In this document: in pieces, positions 1 through 6,664 of the stretch
How the letters are laid out: each line of letters opens with the position of its first letter
Position numbering within the stretch: position 1 is the stretch's first letter
DNA from: Microscillaceae bacterium
GTDB lineage: Bacteria > Bacteroidota > Bacteroidia > Cytophagales > Microscillaceae
DNA length: 13,890 bases
Reading direction: 5' to 3'
Assembly: GCA_003483885.1 (NCBI GenBank)
Contig: DMXI01000013.1
Span: forward strand, 1 to 13,890
Notes under the pieces: model-generated
Told to the model about the DNA's origin: nothing
The model's database searches: none
The model's input: only the letters and a program-made list of their open reading frames with translations
Made by a program: the position numbers and the translations under genes

Positions 1-70
1 CTTTTGCGATGTTTCGTCGCAGTTGTAGTCAAGCTTTCCAAACATCACTATACGGCAATGTCATTCAGCG
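1..70 (-). repeat. Repeat copy R1 (inverted relative to R2 and R3)
   Basis: Bases 1-62 are the exact reverse complement of bases 102-163, with no mismatch that I can see. All 70 bases also match the reverse complement of 356-425 without gaps, with about 10 mismatches. The match starts at the first base of the window, so the arm may continue to the left. Between R1 and R2 lie 39 bases, so a transcript could fold into a 62-bp perfect hairpin. No coding sequence is evident. The arrangement is typical of a foldback or MITE-like element, but no terminal target duplication can be assigned from this window. Confidence 0.9.
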
Positions 71-101
71 TATTTTAGCGGTAGGTACTCCACCTGCTAC
101 A

Positions 102-171
102 GACATTGCCGTATAGTGATGTTTGGAAAGCTTGACTACAACTGCGACGAAACATCGCAAAAGATGCTAAC
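102..171 (+). repeat. Repeat copy R2
   Basis: This is the right arm of the 62-bp perfect inverted repeat with R1 (102-163). It is also a direct repeat of 364-433: the two share the 3' flank AAAAGATGCTAAC, which reaches 8 bases past the R1 match. R2 lacks the CGCTGAAT edge that R1 and R3 share, so it is a truncated copy on that side. Confidence 0.88.
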
Positions 172-264
172 TCACTTTGAAAACAATCTACACTTCAAAA
201 AAATAAGAAAAATGATTTGTTACTTCTTGCCTGGGATCATTGGAAATCACTGTAGGCGTGTGGG

Positions 265-348
265 GTCTACTACTACCCCTGGTAGAAATGACCGAATAGG
301 GCTTTGCCCGTTCAGCTATTCTCAATTCTACCAGGGGTAGTAGTAGAC
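265..348. repeat. Perfect 23-bp inverted repeat with a structured loop
   Basis: Bases 265-287 (GTCTACTACTACCCCTGGTAG plus AA) are the exact reverse complement of 326-348. The 38-base loop can form a second stem, GAATAG (294-299) with CTATTC (316-321), and its centre holds GGGC (299-302) facing GCCC (306-309). The whole could extrude as a cruciform or fold as RNA. It lies between repeat copies R2 and R3 and is unrelated to them in sequence, so it may be a second small element nested inside the first. No run of T follows that would make it an obvious terminator. Confidence 0.85.
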
Positions 349-355
349 TAGAACA

Positions 356-433
356 CGCTGAATGACATTGCCATATGGTGATGGTCGGAGAGCGTTACTA
401 CAATTACGACGAAACATCGTAAAAGATGCTAAC
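356..433 (+). repeat. Repeat copy R3, diverged
   Basis: Bases 356-425 match the reverse complement of R1 (1-70), about 60 of 70 identical and ungapped. Bases 364-433 align with R2 as a direct repeat 262 bases away. Unlike the R1/R2 pair, this copy has accumulated substitutions. R1 and R3 together bound a 425-bp segment with inverted ends, which could be the outer boundaries of one small mobile or foldback unit. Confidence 0.82.
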
Positions 434-759
434 AAATATTTTCAATGATAATAGAGATTGTACTTTTACAATCTGTTCTTGCTCAATTGCTTAGCAAAGG
501 TAATCATAAATTGTCAAATAGCCAAGTTTCGTATAAAAAAAACCATAATCCTCTATATGTTAGACTTTACTTTGTAGATTGATTGCTACTTATCAATGTG
601 TCCATTTTTCATACAAGCCTTGATCGTGGCTGGACATACGCAAAAAGACGACTCCAGCCAAACAAGTTGTAAACACCTGGCTAAAAGGTGATTACCCAAA
701 TGGCTCAACTATTGAATAAGCCTATTTGTCAATTAAGTAAGTTAAAATCTCATATTTCT
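434..759. other. Gene-free leader upstream of the acylase gene, with small hairpins
   Basis: I see no convincing gene here. There is a perfect 8-bp stem with a 4-base loop at 455-474 (AGATTGTA / TACAATCT). An 8-bp stem, TGGCTGGA (627-634) with TCCAGCCA (653-660), has an 18-base loop. A short CACCT/AGGTG stem lies at 674-690. The first could be a terminator for something to the left or part of the repeat region. I found no clean TAnnTTTG promoter; the nearest, with a one-base-short spacer, is TACTTTG near 571. None of these hairpins can be given a role with confidence. Confidence 0.4.
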
Positions 760-2865
760 ATGAAAATACACAAAGTATATTTGATGCTCTTGGCAGGACT
801 CATCTCCTGGGGTACCTACGCCCAAAACACCAAGCCAACTATTAAAGAAACCCGCATTGTGTGGGATACCTGGGGAGTTCCTCACATTTATGCCAAAAAT
901 AACGAAGACCTGTTTATGGCAATGGGTTGGACACATATGCACGACCACGCCAATGTTATTTTAGATTTGTTTGCCAAATCACGAGGCAGAGCAGCCGAAT
1001 ATTGGGGAAAACGCTACTTAAGGAATGATATGCTCATCCATACGATGCAGTTTCCTCAACTTGCTAAAGATTGGTGGGCCAAACAAAACAAAACTCAAAA
1101 GAAGCTTTTTACAGCTTTTGTAAAAGGGATGAACCAATATGCTGAAAAGTTTCCAGATAAGATAAAAAAGAAAAATAAGGTAGTGCTGCCTATTACTCCC
1201 GAAGATATCAACTTACATATGATTTATGTAGTATTTACCCGATTTGTAGGGGGTTCGGAATTAGGGCGAGTACAACGATGGAAAGACAAAGGCTCTAATA
1301 CTTATGCGGTGGCTCCATCTCGCTCGGCCAGCAAAAACGCTATGTTGGTACAAAACCCTCACCTCCCCTGGTTTGGAGAGTTTTTGTTTCACGAAATGCA
1401 CGCCATTACCCCCCAACATAATATCTACGGAGTAAACCTAGTAGGCTTGCCTGGAATAGCCATTGGTTTTAATGAACACCTGGGTTGGAGTCATACCGAT
1501 AACACCATCGATAATGCTGATACTTATGAACTAGAACTCAAAGATGGTGGCTATGTAATGGATGGTGTAGTCAAGCAATTTGATAAAAGCAAAACTACAA
1601 TTAAGGTAAAAGGCAAAGATGGAACGGTAAAAGACCAAGTAATTGATATATATACGTCGGCCCATGGCCCAGTAGTAAAACAAGGAAAAACTAAAGCTTT
1701 AGCCATTCGTTTGGTAGGGCGAAATACTCCCAATATAGGACTACAGTGGTGGAAAATGGCTACTGCTAAAAACTTCAAACAATTTGAGAAGGCGCTGAAA
1801 ATGGGGCAAATCCCCTTTTGGAACGTAATGTATGCCGACAAAGCAGGCAATATCTTTTACTTATTTAACGGACAGGTTCCAGTAAGAGCAGAAGGTGGCT
1901 GGAAGTTTTGGAACAGAATCGTCCCAGGAAACACCAGCAAAACGCTTTGGACCAAGGTACATCCTTACAAAGACTTGCCTAAAATCAAAAATCCAGCACA
2001 GGGCTGGTTGCAAAATGCCAATGATCCTCCTTGGTCGTCTACTTTTCCTCAGTTGTTGAACCCTAAAGATTTTCCTCCCTACATGGCGCCTATAAGAATG
2101 AGCTTTCGCCCACAACGTTCGGTACGTATGCTCTACGAAGATAAGTCCATTACCTTTGACGAACTGATCAAATATAAGTTGGATACTCGTTCCGAAATGG
2201 CCGATCGAATTTTAGATGATTTGTTTGCAGCTATTGACAAATACGGTAAAAATGAATTGAGTAAGGAAGCTAAAAAGGTATTGCAAAACTGGGATAGAAA
2301 CATGAATGCAGATAGTAAAGGGGCTTATTTGTTTTATGCCTGGGCTTCTAAAATGGGTTATTGGAGTGGCAAAATGTACACCAAGCCCTGGAATCCTAAA
2401 AATCCAAGAACGACTCCTGATGGTTTGGCCGACCCTGAAAGAGCTGTAAAAACCTTGAACGCAGTAGGCCAGTATGTCAAACAAAAATTTGGTTCGCTGG
2501 ATGTGGCCTGGGGCAAAACCTATCGCCTGAAATATGGAAAGTACGATTTACCTGCTAATGGAGCTACTGGAGGTATTGGTGTGTTTAGAGTAGCCTGGCC
2601 TGGCAATACTGATAAAAACGGGGTAAGTTCTGTAGGTGGAGGTGATTCCTGGGTGGGTATCATCGAATTTGGTAAAAAGGTACGAGCAAAAGTACTGTTG
2701 AGCTATGGCAATTCTACCCAAGATGATTCTAAACACAAGGGAGATCAGTTGGTGTTGTTTTCTAAAAAACAAATGCGAGATGCCTGGTTTTATAACCAAG
2801 ACGTACAAAAAAACAAAGCAAGAGTAGAGGTTCTCAACAAAGGGCAATTTACAGAACAGAAGTAA
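760..2865 (+). CDS. Secreted penicillin-acylase-family Ntn hydrolase, AHL/lipopeptide-acylase-like
   Basis: The product of 701 residues should be an autoprocessed amidase that removes an acyl chain from an amide, acting in the periplasm or outside. The reading frame is open from GTG at 688. ATG 760 is preferred because a signal peptide (MKIHKVYLMLLAGLISWGTYA) begins exactly there and 24 odd residues would otherwise precede it. The N-terminal domain has the family pattern DTWGVPHIYAKN and a GRAAEYWG segment. Self-cleavage is expected at Gly178-Ser179 in KGSNTYAV; Ser179 becomes the beta-chain N-terminal nucleophile (bases 1294-1296). NPHLPW places His201 at beta position 23, as in PvdQ-type acylases, and GWSHTDNT resembles their WSHT motif. 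LQNANDPPW (Asn419/Asn421) carries the likely oxyanion Asn. The C-terminal DDSKHKGDQ segment is also typical. Predicted chains of about 157 and 523 residues fit PvdQ-like enzymes better than penicillin G acylase. The substrate is unproven. Confidence 0.9.
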   Translation: MKIHKVYLMLLAGLISWGTYAQNTKPTIKETRIVWDTWGVPHIYAKNNEDLFMAMGWTHMHDHANVILDLFAKSRGRAAEYWGKRYLRNDMLIHTMQFPQLAKDWWAKQNKTQKKLFTAFVKGMNQYAEKFPDKIKKKNKVVLPITPEDINLHMIYVVFTRFVGGSELGRVQRWKDKGSNTYAVAPSRSASKNAMLVQNPHLPWFGEFLFHEMHAITPQHNIYGVNLVGLPGIAIGFNEHLGWSHTDNTIDNADTYELELKDGGYVMDGVVKQFDKSKTTIKVKGKDGTVKDQVIDIYTSAHGPVVKQGKTKALAIRLVGRNTPNIGLQWWKMATAKNFKQFEKALKMGQIPFWNVMYADKAGNIFYLFNGQVPVRAEGGWKFWNRIVPGNTSKTLWTKVHPYKDLPKIKNPAQGWLQNANDPPWSSTFPQLLNPKDFPPYMAPIRMSFRPQRSVRMLYEDKSITFDELIKYKLDTRSEMADRILDDLFAAIDKYGKNELSKEAKKVLQNWDRNMNADSKGAYLFYAWASKMGYWSGKMYTKPWNPKNPRTTPDGLADPERAVKTLNAVGQYVKQKFGSLDVAWGKTYRLKYGKYDLPANGATGGIGVFRVAWPGNTDKNGVSSVGGGDSWVGIIEFGKKVRAKVLLSYGNSTQDDSKHKGDQLVLFSKKQMRDAWFYNQDVQKNKARVEVLNKGQFTEQK

Positions 2866-2894
2866 AAGTAGTGCTGTCTTTTAGATATAAAAAT

Positions 2895-2932
2895 AAATCC
2901 CCAGATGATCCTTGAAAATCACCTGGGGATTT
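2895..2932. terminator. Bidirectional intrinsic terminator between convergent genes
   Basis: AAATCCCCAG (2895-2904) pairs with CTGGGGATTT (2923-2932). After one A-C mismatch the stem continues with TGAT (2906-2909) and ATCA (2918-2921), leaving an 8-base loop. The right arm is followed by an AT-rich tract on the plus strand. On the minus strand the stem is followed by TTTATTTTTATATC. It sits 29 bases past the stop of the acylase gene and 4 bases past the stop of the converging gene, so it can serve both. Confidence 0.82.
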
Positions 2933-2936
2933 TAAA

Positions 2937-3629
2937 TTATTTCCCTCCCTCCTTTTTAGGGACACTGGTTCCTGCTTTTTCAGTCACCATTTTAAACCCT
3001 TTGGGAAGTTTAAAAGCATCTTTGGAAATATTGGTGGTAATTTCGGTGGCCCAAACAATAATCTCGGCCTTACCACTAGGGTGGGGATAGTTGAGTCCTA
3101 ACAAAACCTTGTTGCCTAAATCTGAAGTACTGGCATCCAACATCAAAGTTTTGCTAAACCTGTAAGGGTGGTTTTCCAGATTCCAAACATATTCTTCATT
3201 GACCCATACTTCGGCCCGTTTTTTTTCTTTGACCCAAACTTCATACTTGCGAGCGGTAAGCCCTGCTACCTGTTTCACTTCATCAATCTTTTTGAACGTA
3301 GGGGGGCTAATGCTTTTACTACGCTTACGAAACTTTTCCTTGGTAATGGTTTCGTCTTTGGCATTGATCAGGTAATAGTGCTCTTTACCTGCCTCAAATA
3401 ATATTTCTTTGGTGGCAAAACCACCTTCGTCTAATACTCTAAAACTTTTGCCATCAGTAATAATTTCTTCCAGGGCAGGCATAAATGCCTTGGCCTGACT
3501 GACCAGTTTTTCGTCTCCGCTAAACGTTGTTTTATAGGTTATTTTTCCTTTAAAAATCTGTTGAGCCTGTACTTGTACTCCTATCAATAGAAAGCCCAAG
3601 GCCCATAGTCCGATAATTTGTTTTTTCAT
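2937..3629 (-). CDS. Exported DUF4412/GLPGLI-like protein of unknown function
   Basis: The 230-residue product has a signal peptide (MKKQIIGLWALGFLLIGVQVQA, cleavage near residue 22). The mature start, QQIFKGKITYKTTFSG, is typical of small Bacteroidota periplasmic proteins of the DUF4412/GLPGLI type. Beta-strand-rich segments follow (DEVKQVAGLTARKYEVWVKEKK, then AEVWVNEEYVW), and PKGFKMVTEK lies near the C terminus; this is the general pattern of proteins whose role is not known. No catalytic motif or membrane span beyond the signal peptide is visible. The C terminus is lysine- and glycine-rich (PKKEGGK). It is transcribed toward the acylase and diverges from endonuclease V with 124 bases between them. 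Family placement rests on the opening motif and overall style, not on a database match. Confidence 0.78.
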   Translation of the reverse strand: MKKQIIGLWALGFLLIGVQVQAQQIFKGKITYKTTFSGDEKLVSQAKAFMPALEEIITDGKSFRVLDEGGFATKEILFEAGKEHYYLINAKDETITKEKFRKRSKSISPPTFKKIDEVKQVAGLTARKYEVWVKEKKRAEVWVNEEYVWNLENHPYRFSKTLMLDASTSDLGNKVLLGLNYPHPSGKAEIIVWATEITTNISKDAFKLPKGFKMVTEKAGTSVPKKEGGK

Positions 3630-3753
3630 AATGTGTAAGTATGTTTTTAATAAGTCTCAAAAGTCGTATTGACTTCTAGGTTGTTTTAACGTAAGAAAAG
3701 AAAAAATTGACGAAAGCTTTGATGGGTTTTCTCTAAAATATGTAGCTTAGAAA

Positions 3754-4461
3754 ATGGATGATATAGAAATATTGTGGGCACAAGAGCAAAACCTCATGGC
3801 CAATCAAGTGATCATTCCTCAAGACGGGAATGGCTACCAACCTAGCGAAGGAGATGTGGTGCTGGGTCTGGATATTCAGTACGAAGGGGATGTGGCTTAT
3901 ATTGCGGGAGACTTTCAATACTACCAGGGAGAAGCCATTCAAACTTATAGTGGTGTAGCTAAAGTAAATGCTCCTTATGTCTCTGGTTTTTTCTGTTTTC
4001 GGGAAGGCCCTCCCTTACTAGCTTTAGTCAATCGTTTGTTGCAAGATACATCCATTCCCAATCCTAACTTACTGGTAGTAGATGGCCACGGTATTGCCCA
4101 TCCTCGCGCGCTGGGGATTGCCTGCTGGCTAGGGGTAAAAACTGGATTGCCTACTATGGGCGTAGCCAAAAAAAGCCTGCTACGCTTTTCGGGGCAAGTA
4201 GGCGAAGCTCAAGGCAGCCTATTACCGATTGAAAACGAAGGAAAAACGGTGGGTTACGCGCTCCGAACACAAACGGGTATCAAACCAGAATATGTAAGTC
4301 CTGGACATTTGATTACTTTGCCGGTTGCCAAAGAAATAGCCCTAAATATGGTGAGTGAGTATCGTATCCCCGATATTTTGCGGCGAGCCGATCAAGTAGC
4401 TCGCCTAAATAGCAAAGGGGAAACCGCTGAAGGCTGGGTGAATTTGGGAACGTTGGATTGA
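3754..4461 (+). CDS. nfi: Endonuclease V (deoxyinosine 3' endonuclease)
   Basis: This cytoplasmic DNA-repair enzyme cuts the second phosphodiester bond 3' of deoxyinosine, a product of adenine deamination. At 235 residues the length is normal for the family. Motifs appear in the expected order: VLGLDIQY with metal ligand Asp40, PYVSGFFCFREGP with Glu84, and VVDGHGIAHPR with Asp110. These are followed by GLPTMGVAKKSL, VSPGHLITL and YRIPDILRRADQ. The Asp in RRAD matches the E. coli-type RWAD ending, so it is not a defect. The start is fixed by an in-frame TAG two codons upstream. It is divergent from the DUF4412-like gene and 76 bases ahead of the SGNH hydrolase on the same strand; the second could be co-transcribed, but a functional link is not apparent. 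Confidence 0.95.
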   Translation: MDDIEILWAQEQNLMANQVIIPQDGNGYQPSEGDVVLGLDIQYEGDVAYIAGDFQYYQGEAIQTYSGVAKVNAPYVSGFFCFREGPPLLALVNRLLQDTSIPNPNLLVVDGHGIAHPRALGIACWLGVKTGLPTMGVAKKSLLRFSGQVGEAQGSLLPIENEGKTVGYALRTQTGIKPEYVSPGHLITLPVAKEIALNMVSEYRIPDILRRADQVARLNSKGETAEGWVNLGTLD

Positions 4462-4537
4462 TTACCCTCCAAAATATCGAATTCCGAAATTTAAAGAGCC
4501 AATCGTCATTGTAAGATAATTGTGAAACATCATTTAA

Positions 4538-5431
4538 ATGAAATACCTGTATTTAATTTTTATCAGCAGCTTATTTTGGGCTTGTGGTAACAATTCATCA
4601 CAAACCAATCAAGCTAATAACACCCAAAATACACCTAACACTGAAGATACCATCTCTCAAGCGGTGTCGCAACCTTTAACCTCGGATACTATGAATACCC
4701 ACGAAAACAAAAAAAGTACTTTTTCCAGCAATGCTCAAAAAACTTGCGAAAACGAAGGGGATACGCTGACCATCAAAGGTGTGAAAACAGTTTGCCTGGA
4801 TCATTTAAGAGGCCCCATAGATAAGCTATTGACAGCCTTACAAAAAGGTGATTCTACCAAGCTGGTATGTTTTGGCAATAGCATTACCAATGGCTACAAA
4901 GTGGGCAGTTTTGGTACGGTGGCCAATCCTTACCCTTATGTGTTGGAAAAGTTACTCAAAAAGAAATATCCCAATGCTGGATTAAAGGTAGTAAAAGAAG
5001 GGCACAACGGCTGGCGCAGTGACCAAGGCGCCAAAAACCTGAGTCAGTTGGTATTGGCTAAAAAGCCTGATTTTGTGACCCTGATGTTTGGCATCAACGA
5101 TGCTTATTCGGGTTGGTCTACGACCTTTTTCCAACAACAAATGGAGCGTATCATCACCCAATTGAAGGCGCAAAACATAGAAGTGATTATACTGGGTTTT
5201 ACCCCTTTTACTACTTCGTACAACGAAAAGGCTATCAATTACTTACCCGCATTGAAAAGTTTGGCTCAAAAGCACAAATGTGGATTTATCAATCTCCACA
5301 AAGCCTTGCTGAAGCGTGCCAAAAAAGACAACCTGGATTTAGATAAGGTCTTTCCCGATGAAGTTCATTTTGGCGATGAGTATTATGCATTGATTGCGGA
5401 GGAAATTTTTGGGGTGATGGTGGGTAAGTAA
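4538..5431 (+). CDS. SGNH/GDSL-family hydrolase lipoprotein
   Basis: The 297-residue product is a predicted lipoprotein: the signal peptide ends in the lipobox FWAC with Cys16. A Ser/Thr/Asn/Gln-rich linker of about 50 residues then tethers the catalytic domain. SGNH blocks are present in order: block I CFGNSITNG with nucleophile Ser115, block II GHNGWRS with Gly155 or Gly158, block III GINDA with Asn187, and block V DEVH with Asp274 and His277. Block I reads GNS where most relatives have GDS. Families of this fold include esterases, lipases and carbohydrate or peptidoglycan deacetylases; the substrate here is unknown. Cys70 and Cys86 might form a disulfide. The start is fixed by an in-frame TAA directly upstream. 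No terminator is seen before the next gene, which starts 26 bases downstream. Confidence 0.88.
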   Translation: MKYLYLIFISSLFWACGNNSSQTNQANNTQNTPNTEDTISQAVSQPLTSDTMNTHENKKSTFSSNAQKTCENEGDTLTIKGVKTVCLDHLRGPIDKLLTALQKGDSTKLVCFGNSITNGYKVGSFGTVANPYPYVLEKLLKKKYPNAGLKVVKEGHNGWRSDQGAKNLSQLVLAKKPDFVTLMFGINDAYSGWSTTFFQQQMERIITQLKAQNIEVIILGFTPFTTSYNEKAINYLPALKSLAQKHKCGFINLHKALLKRAKKDNLDLDKVFPDEVHFGDEYYALIAEEIFGVMVGK

Positions 5432-5457
5432 CACAAAACTAATCATGAGCCTGACCA

Positions 5458-5826
5458 ATGATAACTAAAGAGGAAGTAATTAAAATCAACCAATTGATTG
5501 ATTCTTATGAACTTAAAAATTGGGAACTCGTTTTAAAGCTGACAGATGAAGATGTAGAGTGGATAGCAAGACGAGTCTGCAGTGAAGCAGAGAGATTGGG
5601 TGATGGTGATGGCAAAGAGAAACTGCCAAAAGAACCCTGGGTTTATAAGGAACAAGAGAATGAGAAAGGGCCACTTACATTAGATTATGAGGAATACGCT
5701 TTACCAAGCCAGAAAGAGTACACAGTATATGGTACAGGGTGGTATGCATACATTCAAATTGATCTTGGCCATGAGTCAACTCAACTTTGTAAGTTCTTGG
5801 AATCTAAATTAAAAGGTAGCAAATAA
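5458..5826 (+). CDS. Hypothetical protein, 122 residues
   Basis: I do not recognise this gene. The product is acidic in its first half (TDEDVEWIARRVCSEAERLG) and has no signal peptide or membrane segment, so it is probably cytoplasmic. A central charged, proline-containing stretch (KEKLPKEPWVYKEQENEKG) is followed by an aromatic strand-like segment (YTVYGTGWYAYIQIDL) and a short C-terminal helix. An in-frame TGA lies two codons upstream, which fixes the ATG. It starts 26 bases after the SGNH gene and could be read from the same transcript. It opens a stretch of short unrecognised genes and repeats, so it may be accessory DNA. Confidence 0.6.
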   Translation: MITKEEVIKINQLIDSYELKNWELVLKLTDEDVEWIARRVCSEAERLGDGDGKEKLPKEPWVYKEQENEKGPLTLDYEEYALPSQKEYTVYGTGWYAYIQIDLGHESTQLCKFLESKLKGSK

Positions 5827-5842
5827 ATACTGCCAATTTGTG

Positions 5843-6012
5843 GGTCTTACCAAAGGGCAATATCGTTTAGTCAGGGGTTATGTTATTCATATAGCAAACC
5901 ACCTCAGTCCTCCTTTTCTAAGGAGGAGGCTTCTTCGACTCGACAGAGAAGCTCGAGGAAGCTTAACTTCCAAAAGTGGTTCACTCCCTTTTGATCTCCT
6001 TTCAGTAAGACC
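5843..6012. repeat. Foldback (palindromic) intergenic element
   Basis: There is no credible gene between 5827 and 6150; instead I see nested complementary segments. The outer arms are GGTCTTAC (5843-5850) and GTAAGACC (6005-6012), followed on the inside by AAAGG and CCTTT after a short offset. Further in, AACCAC (5897-5902) faces GTGGTT (5976-5981). A tight hairpin TCCTCCTT-TTCT-AAGGAGGA occupies 5908-5927, and GCTTCT (5929-5934) can pair with AGAAGC (5948-5953). The layout resembles short non-coding foldback repeats common between Bacteroidota genes. Other copies would have to be found elsewhere in the genome to prove it. Confidence 0.5.
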
Positions 6013-6150
6013 AAAGGTCAGAAATTATTAAAAATTACAGGATCATCATTTACTCTCTTTAGTTTCCGTGACACTCAAACTAAGAAGATCTGTAAATCGT
6101 TACATAGGTGATTATTAACAAGTATTTATAATATAGAGAATCATTACCTA

Positions 6151-6543
6151 ATGATAAACAAGGAACAAAAGGATAGTCCTGAAGCCCAAACAGACGGTAG
6201 GGCTAGGATGAGTTTGAGTCAGGTTATTTTTTATCCTTTTATGTGGCTCCCTCGAAAAATTCGTTCTTGGAAACAAGCTCGCAAATACAAGCTAATCGCT
6301 CCTATAGGAACTGTTACAAGCATTCCAATAGGCATTATTTCAAAAAACTTTAGTTTGAATGGCTATGGCCTTCCTAATAAGGAATATTCGGGATGGGTAT
6401 TGTGTCAAGGGCAAGCAGCTGATATCCCTAACATGACTAGGTTCAATGATGTCAAGGACTTATCTCCTGGGCATCATACTACCTATATTATGTATATAGG
6501 AGAAGAAGAAGGTTGGAGAAATCATTTACCTTGGAATAAATAA
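6151..6543 (+). CDS. Small protein with tail-collar-like motifs
   Basis: The predicted product has 130 residues. Residues 1-45 are polar and basic with one amphipathic aromatic stretch (SQVIFYPFMWLPRKIRSW). The second half contains GWVLCQGQ (81-88), IPNMTRF (92-98) and YIMYIGE (112-118). This order recalls the GW-x-C-DG, PDL-x-GRF and C-terminal Y-I-x-Y endings of phage tail-collar or microcystin-dependent-protein domains. Here the region between the motifs is far shorter than in those domains, so the resemblance may reflect a decayed or minimal version. There is no signal peptide. It lies beyond the foldback repeat and converges on the PhnD-like gene. Function unknown. Confidence 0.55.
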   Translation: MINKEQKDSPEAQTDGRARMSLSQVIFYPFMWLPRKIRSWKQARKYKLIAPIGTVTSIPIGIISKNFSLNGYGLPNKEYSGWVLCQGQAADIPNMTRFNDVKDLSPGHHTTYIMYIGEEEGWRNHLPWNK

Positions 6544-6585
6544 AAGTAAGATTATTTACGTCAAAGTATCACAATAAGCTTATCT

Positions 6586-6636
6586 GGTTGACATTACAGG
6601 GTTCAACCAAAATCTTATTCCTTTAAGCAAGATTTT
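6586..6636 (+). terminator. Possible terminator hairpins between convergent genes
   Basis: AAAATCTT (6609-6616) pairs with AAGATTTT (6629-6636), and the plus strand then reads CTTTTGTT. Just upstream, GGTTGA (6586-6591) pairs with TCAACC (6603-6608). TAAGATT at 6547-6553 can also pair with AATCTTA at 6611-6617, giving a competing fold. The stems are AT-rich and weak. They lie where the plus-strand gene ending at 6543 and the minus-strand gene ending at 6665 would both need to stop. Confidence 0.38.
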
Positions 6637-6664
6637 CTTTTGTTAAAGTCAATGTACCCAGCTC

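Noticed and set aside
116..340. 74-residue open frame across the left-edge repeats
   Set aside because: It reads through repeat copy R2 and into the 23-bp inverted repeat, has no recognisable motif, and is best explained by chance within repeat DNA.
688..759. Upstream start (GTG) for the acylase gene
   Set aside because: It would put 24 polar residues ahead of a clear signal peptide; ATG 760 gives a normal secreted protein.
4390..4410. Asp instead of His near the end of endonuclease V, which looked like a lost active-site residue
   Set aside because: The E. coli enzyme has the same RWAD-type sequence at this point, so the residue is normal.
5840..6031. 63-residue open frame in the gap after the hypothetical gene
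   Set aside because: It translates the foldback repeat itself (arginine-rich, no motif), so it is unlikely to be a gene.
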